Source: Clostridiales bacterium CHKCI001 (lineage in GTDB: Bacteria; Bacillota; Clostridia; Lachnospirales; Lachnospiraceae). Taken from it: DNA of 64,000 bases. This document shows, in pieces, positions 16,210-24,463 of this stretch (position 1 is its first letter; every line of letters starts with the position of its first letter). The notes under the pieces were generated by a model. The model ran no database searches. It worked only from the letters and a program-made list of their open reading frames with translations, and was not told the DNA's origin. The position numbers and the translations under genes were made by a program. The DNA is taken from NCBI GenBank assembly GCA_900045905.1, contig FCNS01000028.1, positions 1 to 64,000 of the forward strand, given 5' to 3'.

Positions 16210-17455
16210 ATCCCATTTTCCTCCTTATTTGTCTAAGACTCTTCACAAAGGTTTGAATCTCTTGTTCGGTATTGTAAAAGGCAATACTAATTCTTGTACT
16301 TGAGGAAACTCCTAAATGCTGCAAAAGTGGTTGGGCACAATGATGACCTGCACGCACTGCAATGTGATCTGCATTTAAAATAAAGGCAATATCATGTGGA
16401 TGTACTCCTTCCAGCGTGAAAGAAATAATACCATGATGATCGTTTGGATCTTCTGCTCCTAGTATATGAACTCCTGGAATCCGTTTCATCTCTTCCATCG
16501 CCAGTACCGTCAACGCAGTTTCTCTCTCTTGTATCTTCTCAAAACCAATGTGATTTATATATTGAATTGCTCTGGCCAATGCTACTGCTCCTGCTGCATT
16601 TACAGTTCCTGCTTCAAATTTATGTGGAATTGGCGCAAAGACGGCTCCATTGCGGCTCACAGAATCAATCATCTCCCCGCCAAACAAAAACGGAGGCATT
16701 TGCTCTAAAAATCTTTTCTTTCCATATAGTACTCCAATTCCCATTGGCGCCAGCATTTTATGTCCAGAAAATACCAGAAAATCTATATCTAAATCTGTGA
16801 CATCTACGGGAATATGAGGAACGCTCTGCGCTCCGTCTGCTACAACAACAATTCCCCTTTCATGACAGATTTGAGCGATTTTTTTTAAATCATTTTTACA
16901 ACCTAGCACATTAGAAATTTGTGTAATCGCTACTAGTTTTGTCCGATCTGTCAAAAGATTTTTCAGAGCTTCCTCTGTTATTTTTCCTTGCTGATCACAT
17001 TCCAGATAGCGGAGTAATGCCCCTGTTCTCTTTGCAGCTTGCTGCCATGGAAGCAGATTGCTGTGATGTTCCATAATACTTACTACAATTTCATCACCAT
17101 CGTTAAAAAAATAATTGCTGAAACTATATGCAACTAAATTTAGCCCTTCTGTTGCATTTCGTGTAAAAATAATCTCCTCTGGATATTTAGCATGAAGAAA
17201 CTTCTGCACGGTTTGTCGTGCCTGTTCATATTGTGTTGTAGCATGTTCACCCAATTCATACAATCCTCGAAAAGGGTTAGCATTGTAGCGTTCATAAAAT
17301 TCTTGTTCTGCCTGAAGAACACAGTTTGGTTTTTGAGAGGTAGCAGCATTATCGAGATAAACAAGCTTTAGTTTTTGAAAAATTGAAAAATCATTTCTTA
17401 TTTCACGGAAAAACAATTCATTTGGTTGGCTAATCGGTTTTTCAACTTTACTCAT
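16187..17455 (-). CDS. sufS: Cysteine desulfurase SufS
   Basis: A PLP enzyme (422 residues) that takes sulfur from cysteine for Fe-S cluster assembly. The PLP lysine is in FSGHKMLAPMG, and the active cysteine lies in VRAGHHCAQPLL. The N-terminal YLDNAATSQKP and the GDEIVVSIMEHHSNLLPW block are class-typical. The ATG at 17455 is favoured, with GGGAG 8 bases before it; a GTG one codon upstream is possible. The start overlaps the end of sufD by 8 bases and the stop overlaps sufU. Confidence 0.95.
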   Translation of the reverse strand: MSKVEKPISQPNELFFREIRNDFSIFQKLKLVYLDNAATSQKPNCVLQAEQEFYERYNANPFRGLYELGEHATTQYEQARQTVQKFLHAKYPEEIIFTRNATEGLNLVAYSFSNYFFNDGDEIVVSIMEHHSNLLPWQQAAKRTGALLRYLECDQQGKITEEALKNLLTDRTKLVAITQISNVLGCKNDLKKIAQICHERGIVVVADGAQSVPHIPVDVTDLDIDFLVFSGHKMLAPMGIGVLYGKKRFLEQMPPFLFGGEMIDSVSRNGAVFAPIPHKFEAGTVNAAGAVALARAIQYINHIGFEKIQERETALTVLAMEEMKRIPGVHILGAEDPNDHHGIISFTLEGVHPHDIAFILNADHIAVRAGHHCAQPLLQHLGVSSSTRISIAFYNTEQEIQTFVKSLRQIRRKMGYGESDIL

Positions 17456-18518
17456 CACTGCTTCTCCCTTCCATATAATTTTTTACTTGTATCTGTGCTT
17501 CTTCATCTGGTATTTTTCTGCATATCGTATCAATTCTAGCTTTTGCCATCATTTCATAGATTTCTTTTTGACAAATTCCTCTAGACTCCAAGTAGAATAA
17601 TAATTCTTCATCTAATTTTCCAATTGTAGCTCCATGATTTCCCTGTACATCCTCTTCTGCACATAGGATTAATGGTATGGTTTGGTTGATTACTGTATCA
17701 TCCAATAAAAGAACGTCTTCGCTTTCCTCTCCTTGCGCACCTGCACAGCCTCGTTGAAAATCAATGGTTCCACGAAATAGCTTAAATGCCTGATCTCTTA
17801 AAACTCCAGAAGCATGGATCTCACTGACTGTATTTTTCCCTTCATGTAACGCAACATAATTCATATCCAAGCAATTCTGATGATCGATCAAATAGCCAAT
17901 CTCTGCTTTTAAAATACTTCTATCTCCTTCCAACTTTGTTTTACACCCAACATATGTACTTTTTCCTCCCAATATCAGATCAATTACTTGAATCTCAGCC
18001 CCTTCTTGGCAGATCGCTCCAATATCATTCATACAACAAAATCCATCCCCGAGACATTGTATTTGTACAAGACAAAGTTTCGCATTTTTCTCCGCTCGAA
18101 TTTTTGTCTGTATTCCAATGGTTCCTTGCCCTTTCTTGGAAGAAGTATAATCCATAATTACGATCATTTCACTATTTTCTTTTAGATCAAGCCCAATTAT
18201 ATTTAAATCCTGCGCCTTGTTTTCATAGTAGAAATGAAGTTTCAGCGCTTTTTTTTCCTTTTTTTCCTTTAAAGTTTGAAATACTTGTGTTTCAATATTC
18301 GAGAGATAAATCAGTTTATTCATATCAGATCCCATACCTGTGGAAACGGAATCAAAATCGTTATCAAAATCTTCTACTTGTACAATTGTTTCTGGTATAT
18401 CGATCTTTATATCTCCCTCTGTCATAACTGCTTGCTCTAAAGTTGTTTCATTCATCCCAAGCCAATTCCATGTTCTTACAGGCAGTGGATTTACTTTCAT
18501 ATTTAGCTTTTGCTTCAA
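17448..18518 (-). CDS. sufD: Fe-S cluster assembly scaffold subunit SufD
   Basis: A 356-residue partner of SufB within the SufBC2D scaffold. It shows the right-handed beta-helix pattern of alternating short strands, then a C-terminal helical part with LLFYLESRGICQKEIYEMM that parallels the SufB ending. The family is poorly conserved and this copy is shorter than E. coli SufD (~420). Its identity rests on this C-terminus and on its position between sufB and sufS. Confidence 0.9.
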   Translation of the reverse strand: MKQKLNMKVNPLPVRTWNWLGMNETTLEQAVMTEGDIKIDIPETIVQVEDFDNDFDSVSTGMGSDMNKLIYLSNIETQVFQTLKEKKEKKALKLHFYYENKAQDLNIIGLDLKENSEMIVIMDYTSSKKGQGTIGIQTKIRAEKNAKLCLVQIQCLGDGFCCMNDIGAICQEGAEIQVIDLILGGKSTYVGCKTKLEGDRSILKAEIGYLIDHQNCLDMNYVALHEGKNTVSEIHASGVLRDQAFKLFRGTIDFQRGCAGAQGEESEDVLLLDDTVINQTIPLILCAEEDVQGNHGATIGKLDEELLFYLESRGICQKEIYEMMAKARIDTICRKIPDEEAQIQVKNYMEGRSSDE

Positions 18519-18536
18519 TGCTTCTTCCTCCTTTTC

Positions 18537-19943
18537 TTAACCAATACTTCCCTTCATTTCCAAACGAATCAAGTGATTCATCTCTACTGCATATTCCAAA
18601 GGAAGTTCTTTTGATACATTATCTGCAAATCCACTCACGATCATTGCTCTGGCATCTTCTTCTGTAATTCCTCTAGACATCAGATAAAATACCGCCTCAT
18701 CACTAATTCTTCCAATTTTAGCCTCATGTCCAATATCTGCATCCTGTGTTCGGATATCCATTGCAGGAATTGTATCAGAACGAGAACGATCATCTAACAT
18801 AAGCGATTGGCAAGATACCGCCGATTTACTTTGCCGCGCTTGATTTGTTACCAAAATAGAACTGCGAAACGTACTAATTCCACCATCTTTAGAGATGGAT
18901 TTTGTATTTACATAAGAGGATGTCTTTGGTGCATTATGCACAATCTTAGTTCCTGTATCCAAATTTTGACCCTTTCCAGCAAAGGTAATACTTGTGAATT
19001 CTGCTTTTGCTCCCTCTCCATTTAAAATACTCATTGGATACAAATAAGAAACATGAGAACCAAACGAACCAGATACCCACTCAATTGTGCCTCCTTTTTC
19101 TACTTTTGCTCGTTTGGTATTTAAGTTATACATGTTTTTTGACCAGTTCTCAATTGTAGAATAACGGAGTTTGGCATTCTTTCTTACGTAGAGTTCTACA
19201 CATCCAGCATGGAGATTGGCAATATTATATTTAGGTGCAGAACAACCTTCAATAAAATGTAGGTTTGCATCTTCGTCTACAATAATTAATGTGTGTTCAA
19301 ATTGTCCTGCCCCTGGTGCATTAAATCGGAAATAGGATTGAAGCGGGATGGTTACCGATACTCCTGATGGTACATAAACAAATGATCCGCCTGACCATAC
19401 TGCACCATGGAGTGCTGCAAATTTATGATCTCTCGGTGTGACCAACTTCATAAAATGTTTTCTTACCATATCGGCATAATCTCCTTTCAGTGCGCTTTCC
19501 ATATCCGTATAGACAACACCTTGCGCAGCGACTTCTTGTCTTACATTATGATAAACAAGTTCCGAGTCAAACTGAGCTCCTACACCTGCCAAAGATTTTC
19601 TCTCCGCCTGGGGAATTCCGAGTAGTTCAAAGGTATCTTTGATTTCTTTTGGGACATCAGACCACTTCGCACTCATACGAGTATTTGGCCTTACATAGGT
19701 TACAATTTCATCCATATTTAATTCATCAATTGGCGGTCCCCAATCTGGAAGTTTCATTTCTTGATAAATTTGCAGCGAATGCAGCCGAAATAACTCCATC
19801 CATGCTGGATCCTTTTTTTCATGAGATATTTGTTCTACAATTTCAGCGGTTAATCCCTCTTTGACTCGGTAAGCATCTTTCTCATCATTTCGTATATCAT
19901 AAATGCTTCTATTAATGTCTTCCACATATGTCTTTTCTCTCAT
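18537..19943 (-). CDS. sufB: Fe-S cluster assembly scaffold subunit SufB
   Basis: A 468-residue core scaffold protein, highly conserved. Recognisable blocks are KHFMKLVTPRDHKFAALHGA, WSGGSFVYVPSGVSV, QSYFRFNAPGAGQFEHTLI and the beta-helix core ending with IGHEAKIGRISDEAVFYLMS. The conserved FIEGCSAPKY cysteine is present. It works with SufC and SufD to build Fe-S clusters in the cytoplasm. It sits 22 bases after sufC and 18 before sufD. Confidence 0.96.
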   Translation of the reverse strand: MREKTYVEDINRSIYDIRNDEKDAYRVKEGLTAEIVEQISHEKKDPAWMELFRLHSLQIYQEMKLPDWGPPIDELNMDEIVTYVRPNTRMSAKWSDVPKEIKDTFELLGIPQAERKSLAGVGAQFDSELVYHNVRQEVAAQGVVYTDMESALKGDYADMVRKHFMKLVTPRDHKFAALHGAVWSGGSFVYVPSGVSVTIPLQSYFRFNAPGAGQFEHTLIIVDEDANLHFIEGCSAPKYNIANLHAGCVELYVRKNAKLRYSTIENWSKNMYNLNTKRAKVEKGGTIEWVSGSFGSHVSYLYPMSILNGEGAKAEFTSITFAGKGQNLDTGTKIVHNAPKTSSYVNTKSISKDGGISTFRSSILVTNQARQSKSAVSCQSLMLDDRSRSDTIPAMDIRTQDADIGHEAKIGRISDEAVFYLMSRGITEEDARAMIVSGFADNVSKELPLEYAVEMNHLIRLEMKGSIG

Positions 19944-19965
19944 ATAAATTTTGTGCCTCCTATTT

Positions 19966-20712
19966 TTACGACTTCATAAATGATTCAAATCCATGTGTAT
20001 TAATCTCATCAATTAGAGAACGATTTCCAGATGCCACAATCGTACCATCCACCAATACATGTACAAAGTCCACAGGAAGAGATTCCAAAATTCCAGTGCT
20101 ATGTGTGATAACCAGCAATGCACCCTTTCTATTTTTCTGATACTCTTGTACACCTCGAGATACCGTGCGAACCGCATCTACATCCAACCCAGAATCAGTC
20201 TCATCCAAGATTGCAAGAGATGGCTTTAACATAAGCAGCTGAAGAATTTCTGATTTTTTCTTTTCTCCTCCCGAAAATCCTACATTTAATTCTCTGTCTG
20301 CATAAGACGGATCCATTTGCAGAACTTCCATTGCCTTTTTCATCTCTTTTTGAAAATCCCAAAGTCGAATTCGTTTCCTACTCCTCTGTTCTAAGGCATT
20401 ACGTATAAAATTGCTTAGAGAGATTCCTGGTACTTCCAATGGATTTTGGAAAGAAAGAAATATTCCATCTTTTGCACGTTCATCTGCTGATTGCTCGATC
20501 AGATCCTTTCCATTAAATTGAATGATTCCGCTTGTAATTTCATATTTAGGGTTCCCCATTAACGCATATCCAAGTGTTGATTTCCCAGCTCCGTTTGGTC
20601 CCATCAATACATGGGTTTCCCCTTTTTTTATATTTAAATTTACACCATGAAGAATTGGTTTCTCTTCCACATTAACACAAAGTCCATTTATGCTTAATAA
20701 TTGTTCTGCCAT
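19966..20712 (-). CDS. sufC: Fe-S cluster assembly ATPase SufC
   Basis: A 248-residue soluble ABC-type ATPase that drives conformational change in the SufBCD scaffold. Walker A is GPNGAGKSTLG, the signature is GFSGGEKKKSEILQ and Walker B is LAILDETDSGLD, all SufC-specific variants. As first gene of the suf operon it follows GGAGGAG and the palindrome-bearing promoter. Confidence 0.96.
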   Translation of the reverse strand: MAEQLLSINGLCVNVEEKPILHGVNLNIKKGETHVLMGPNGAGKSTLGYALMGNPKYEITSGIIQFNGKDLIEQSADERAKDGIFLSFQNPLEVPGISLSNFIRNALEQRSRKRIRLWDFQKEMKKAMEVLQMDPSYADRELNVGFSGGEKKKSEILQLLMLKPSLAILDETDSGLDVDAVRTVSRGVQEYQKNRKGALLVITHSTGILESLPVDFVHVLVDGTIVASGNRSLIDEINTHGFESFMKS

Positions 20713-20754
20713 GTCACTCCTCCATTCTAAGTCTGCATCAATGATCTAATATTC

Positions 20755-20846
20755 AATTCATAGTAATTTACTAGGAATTATATTTTTATTATAAGACAAA
20801 CCACGCATGATTTCAACTTTAAATCCCTATAAAATTACTAGGAATT
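20755..20846 (-). promoter_or_regulatory. suf operon promoter with palindromic operators
   Basis: On the minus strand TTGAAA (20811-20816), 17 bases and a perfect TATAAT (20788-20793) form the promoter. A 25-bp near-perfect palindrome, AATTCcTAGTAAaTTACTAtGAATT, lies just downstream at 20755-20779, over the start point. A 14-bp version, AATTCCTAGTAATT, lies upstream of the -35 at 20833-20846. The arrangement suggests repression by a dimeric regulator, with Rrf2/IscR type the natural candidate for suf genes; none is encoded nearby. Confidence 0.8.
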
Positions 20847-20863
20847 TTTCTCAATAAGATCAT

Positions 20864-21076
20864 TTATATCATTGGAGCCACTGTATAAAAGATAATTAAT
20901 AAAAATACCATTGTTACAGTAACAACAATTAACTTCCATATTTTTTTCACGATCCATATTGCACAGTAAACGACAGAACCCATCATAAGCAAGATTAATA
21001 CAACCATCCCTACTACATTCGCTAGCGGTTCAAAAAAAGTTATAATATATTCTAATATTACCTTAACAATTTCCAA
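20864..21076 (-). CDS. Small two-helix membrane protein, 70 aa
   Basis: Two hydrophobic segments (around residues 20-42 and 46-68) separated by a basic turn, IVKKIWK, predict a membrane hairpin. Translation begins at a TTG 6 bases after GGAGGGATC. No family is recognised. It is transcribed toward the suf operon but separated from it by the suf promoter region, and could be a separate short transcript. Confidence 0.6.
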   Translation of the reverse strand: MEIVKVILEYIITFFEPLANVVGMVVLILLMMGSVVYCAIWIVKKIWKLIVVTVTMVFLLIIFYTVAPMI

Positions 21077-21201
21077 GGTGATCCCTCCAGGCTTATTTCA
21101 CGCCTATTAACCTGTCCAATTTTTAAATATTATATTTTTATCTATGGTGGAACATTCCACAGAAATATCTTACAAAAATTTTACATGATCTTTTCATATA
21201 A

Positions 21202-21230
21202 TTGACAATACCTCAGAGATTTGTTAATAT
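21202..21230 (+). promoter_or_regulatory. Promoter ahead of the Na/Pi cotransporter pair
   Basis: TTGACA and TAATAT with a 17-base spacer lie 45 bases before the 139-residue gene. The match is strong in the -35 and fair in the -10. Confidence 0.7.
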
Positions 21231-21274
21231 AACTTAGAAGGCAATCATGAAAACAGTTTTTATGAGGTAGAAAC

Positions 21275-21694
21275 ATGGAGACGAATACTTCAAAAGTATT
21301 CTGTGTATGTATGGCGATTTTTTTGCTGATTGTTGGAATTAACACTTGCTATAACAAAAGCAATAATTTTGAAAATTTCAATTTTGCAGCAAGACAAAAA
21401 TCGCTTTTCGTTACTGAGGCTGACAACACAGATACGATGAATAAAGATGGCTATCGTTCTGAAACATTTACAATGAAAACAGAATCATTGCTATCGTATA
21501 TGCCAATTGTTTGTAAAATAAATTCTTCCAAGCGTTGGTCAATGGATCTAATGACTATTTGTATCATTGATCTTAGTTTTATTTTAAAAGACCAACTTTA
21601 TTTTTTTAAACGTGATATCGATTCTACTCGTTTTCTTCCATATTTTTTATTACAGTTGCAAATTGTTCACAAGTCTGATGGGAAATATCGCTGA
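21275..21694 (+). CDS. Unrecognised membrane-anchored 139-aa protein
   Basis: An N-terminal hydrophobic segment (residues ~8-27, VFCVCMAIFLLIVGINTC) is followed by a polar Asn- and Lys-rich region and a second hydrophobic stretch around residues 95-115. It may be anchored with its middle outside the cell. No motif or family is recognised. GAGGT precedes the ATG and a promoter lies close upstream. It is followed after 63 bases by the Na/Pi cotransporter gene on the same strand, so co-expression is likely. Confidence 0.5.
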   Translation: METNTSKVFCVCMAIFLLIVGINTCYNKSNNFENFNFAARQKSLFVTEADNTDTMNKDGYRSETFTMKTESLLSYMPIVCKINSSKRWSMDLMTICIIDLSFILKDQLYFFKRDIDSTRFLPYFLLQLQIVHKSDGKYR

Positions 21695-21757
21695 CCATCA
21701 AACAAGAAATGAAAGAACTAAGGCTTTACTAAAATACAATAAAGAGAGGAAATAACA

Positions 21758-23407
21758 TTGAGTATTTATAATTTTATCAGTTTACTTGGGGGATTAGCTC
21801 TTTTCTTGTACGGAATGCAAATGATGAGTGACGGCTTAGAGGCTGCCGCTGGTAACAAGATGAAACAGATTTTAGAGAAATTGACGGTAAATCGTGTCGT
21901 TGGAGTCGTTGTTGGTGCAGTTATTACTGCGATTATCCAATCTTCTTCCGCTACAACAGTTATGGTTGTCGGATTTGTTAATTCAGGAATGATGACTTTA
22001 ACACAGGCCGTATGGATTATCATGGGTGCCAATATTGGTACAACAATCACAGGACAGCTTATTGCACTAAATGTATCTGAAGTCGCACCTCTTATTGCAT
22101 TTATTGGAGTTGCAGCAATTGTTTTCATCAAAAATGCAAAGGTACATAACTACGGATTAATTCTGGCTGGATTAGGAACTTTATTTATTGGTATGGATAT
22201 GATGGGAAATGCGATGGTTCCACTTCAAAGTTCCGAAACATTTATCTCTTTGATGACTCGTTTCTCTAATCCAGTACTTGGTATTATGGCAGGTATGATC
22301 TTTACTGCGATTATCCAGTCTTCTTCTGCCTCTGTTGGAATTTTACAGACATTGGCAAATGGAGGGTTGATCGGATTACCAAGCGCAGTTTATGTTCTTT
22401 TTGGACAAAACATTGGTACTTGTATCACAGCTGTTTTAGCATCCATCGGTACTGGACGTAATGCAAAACGAACCACAATTATTCATTTAACATTTAATAT
22501 TATCGGTACCATTCTTTTTACTACGATTTGTATGCTAACTCCTTTAACAAGTTGGATCGAAGCATTTACCCCTGGAAAACCAGCGGCTCAAATTGCGAAT
22601 ATGCATACATTATTTAATATTGTAACGACCTTATTACTGTTGCCTTTTGGAACGCTTTTAGTTCGTTTCGCCCAAAAGGTTCTTCCAGACAAAGGAGACA
22701 GTGTGGAAGACTATCAGCATTTAGTTTATATTACCCCAAAAAGATCAGGACGTTCCAGTCGTTCCACTGTAGGTACTTCTGCCATTGCATTAGAAGAAAT
22801 CCGAAAAGAAGTGCTTCGTATGCTTGATATGGTAAAAGAAAATATACAGTATGGATTCTCTAATTTAAAAGGAACCGATGAAGTTCCAAAAAATAAAATG
22901 GACGATACCGAAGAATATATTGATTTCTTAAATAAGGAAATTTCTACTTATATATCTGAAATTGCTGTTTTGGAATCAAATGAAAGGGATTCACAGAAAA
23001 TCAGTGCATATTTTAAGATTTGCGGCGATTTAGAACGTATTGGTGACCATGCAATGAATTTAGAAAATTATGCATCCGTGCTTAAAAAATCAGGTTCCAA
23101 TCTTTCTTCTGACGCATTATCTGAGGTAAAAGAGATGGAACAAATCTGTCAGAATTCTCTCCAATTACTTTCGGACGGTTTCTCTAATTTCAATGAAACA
23201 CTGTTTAGTCAAATTTCTGCTGCGGAACAGAAAATTGATGATATGACGGATACATTTAAGCAGAATCAAATTGACCGAATTAAACGTGGAACATGTAAGA
23301 GTAATGCAAACATTCTCTATTCGGAGATATTAACTGATTTTGAGCGTATTGGTGACCATATCTTAAATGTAGGAGAAAGCTTAATGCAAATTTATCTTAT
23401 CAACTAA
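21758..23407 (+). CDS. Na+/phosphate cotransporter with C-terminal PhoU-like domain
   Basis: A 549-residue NptA/PNaS-family protein. Two inverted repeats each carry the QSSSA motif (IIQSSSATTVMVVGFV near residue 65 and IIQSSSASVGILQTL near 190), the substrate-binding signature. About eight to ten membrane segments end near residue 310. The remaining ~230 residues are a PhoU-like helical domain with two ERIGDH motifs. It imports phosphate, or acts as a c-di-AMP-type regulated phosphate exporter/importer in some bacteria. The start codon is TTG after GAGAGG. Confidence 0.92.
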   Translation: MSIYNFISLLGGLALFLYGMQMMSDGLEAAAGNKMKQILEKLTVNRVVGVVVGAVITAIIQSSSATTVMVVGFVNSGMMTLTQAVWIIMGANIGTTITGQLIALNVSEVAPLIAFIGVAAIVFIKNAKVHNYGLILAGLGTLFIGMDMMGNAMVPLQSSETFISLMTRFSNPVLGIMAGMIFTAIIQSSSASVGILQTLANGGLIGLPSAVYVLFGQNIGTCITAVLASIGTGRNAKRTTIIHLTFNIIGTILFTTICMLTPLTSWIEAFTPGKPAAQIANMHTLFNIVTTLLLLPFGTLLVRFAQKVLPDKGDSVEDYQHLVYITPKRSGRSSRSTVGTSAIALEEIRKEVLRMLDMVKENIQYGFSNLKGTDEVPKNKMDDTEEYIDFLNKEISTYISEIAVLESNERDSQKISAYFKICGDLERIGDHAMNLENYASVLKKSGSNLSSDALSEVKEMEQICQNSLQLLSDGFSNFNETLFSQISAAEQKIDDMTDTFKQNQIDRIKRGTCKSNANILYSEILTDFERIGDHILNVGESLMQIYLIN

Positions 23408-23451
23408 ATATCAACGAGACAATTTTGTCACTTCGCGTGCAGCAGCATAAG

Positions 23452-23487
23452 AAACCCCCTTTCCAGAATTTCTAGAAAGGGGGTTTT
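23452..23487. terminator. Strong bidirectional terminator
   Basis: AAACCCCCTTTC and GAAAGGGGGTTTT form a GC-rich stem with T-runs on both strands, between the convergent cotransporter and lexA genes. Confidence 0.9.
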
Positions 23488-23536
23488 GCAAATGATACTT
23501 TATTTTTTTAACTACATAAGCCTTTTCGTAATCACA

Positions 23537-24160
23537 TCAAATGATTTTTGGACGGAACAGACTGATAACTTTTCCAAGGATTTTTACATCATCCACAATA
23601 ATTGGTTCCATCGTATCATTTTCTGGCTGAAGCCGAATATGATCCTCCTCTTTGTAAAAAGTCTTTACTGTCGCAGAATCATCTACTAATGCTACCACAA
23701 TCTCTCCATTGCTTGCTGTACTTTCTTGTTGTACTACAAGTTTATCTCCATTTAAAATTCCAACATTGATCATACTGTCACCTTTTACATTTAAAATAAA
23801 TGCTTCTTTGCCAGCTGGAAGATATTCCGCAGGAATTGGAAAATATCCTTCAATGTTTTCCAATGCTAAAATTGGAGTGCCTGCTGCAACTTGTCCAATC
23901 ACTGGAATGCTTACAATATCCTTTCGAATGTTGTTAAAATTATTATCGACAATTTCAATGGCACGCGGCTTTGTCTGGTCACGACGAATATATCCATTTT
24001 TCTCCAGTGTTCCCAAATGGGCGTGTACGGAAGACGTAGATCGCAGCCCTACTGCATTACAAATCTCTCGCACGGATGGCGGATAGCCTTTATTGATAAT
24101 TTCACTTTTTAGATAATTTAAAATTTCTTTTTGTTTTTTCGTAATCTTTCCGTAAGCCAT
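23537..24160 (-). CDS. lexA: SOS regulator LexA
   Basis: A 207-residue repressor-protease. The N-terminal winged helix includes [20 protein letters not shown]. The self-cleavage site is Ala93-Gly94 (QVAAGTPI) and the catalytic dyad is Ser129 (KGDSMI) and Lys166 (ATVKTFYK). RecA on single-stranded DNA triggers its cleavage and de-represses DNA repair. A LexA box overlaps its own -35, showing autoregulation. The transcript carries an unusually long ~210-base leader. Confidence 0.96.
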   Translation of the reverse strand: MAYGKITKKQKEILNYLKSEIINKGYPPSVREICNAVGLRSTSSVHAHLGTLEKNGYIRRDQTKPRAIEIVDNNFNNIRKDIVSIPVIGQVAAGTPILALENIEGYFPIPAEYLPAGKEAFILNVKGDSMINVGILNGDKLVVQQESTASNGEIVVALVDDSATVKTFYKEEDHIRLQPENDTMEPIIVDDVKILGKVISLFRPKII

Positions 24161-24179
24161 AAAACCTCCATTCTACTTC

Positions 24180-24376
24180 CCTGTACCGTAATTTAAGACT
24201 CGCTCCTGAGAGTCTTGGGGCGGGATTCGGGTCAGCTGTCGCTGATATAATACACCTTTGAATCCCTGCGCATCCTCGCGGAGCGTATATCATTATGATG
24301 TTGGGGTCAAAAGGTATTTTTTCCTCATAATACTACGGATTTCTATGCACTTCGTGCTTCCGAAATAATTTTTTTA
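24180..24376 (-). other. GC-rich structured lexA leader, possibly a dispersed repeat
   Basis: Between the promoter and the lexA ribosome site the transcript can form several hairpins: AAGACTC...GAGTCTT next to the ribosome site, ACCTTTTGA pairing with TTCAAAGGT around a GC-rich core, and AGCACgaaGTGC near the 5' end. Base composition is clearly unlike the flanking AT-rich DNA, suggesting an inserted repeat. No known riboswitch pattern is recognised. Confidence 0.5.
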
Positions 24377-24416
24377 ATTATAACATATTTTTCTTAAAAA
24401 ATCAAACGAATGTTCA
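24377..24416 (-). promoter_or_regulatory. lexA promoter with overlapping SOS box
   Basis: TTGATT, 17 bases and a perfect TATAAT (24377-24382) form the promoter. TGAACATTCGTTTG at 24403-24416 matches the Gram-positive LexA box (CGAAC-4-GTTCG) at most positions and overlaps the -35. LexA should repress its own gene. Confidence 0.85.
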
Positions 24417-24463
24417 AGAAAATTCGTTCGCTTTTTAATCGAATGGAGCATTATTCGCTATTT

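Noticed and set aside
24102-24293. 63-codon open frame overlapping the lexA start
   Set aside because: Out of frame with lexA, inside the structured leader, Pro/Arg/Ala-rich and without a ribosome site.
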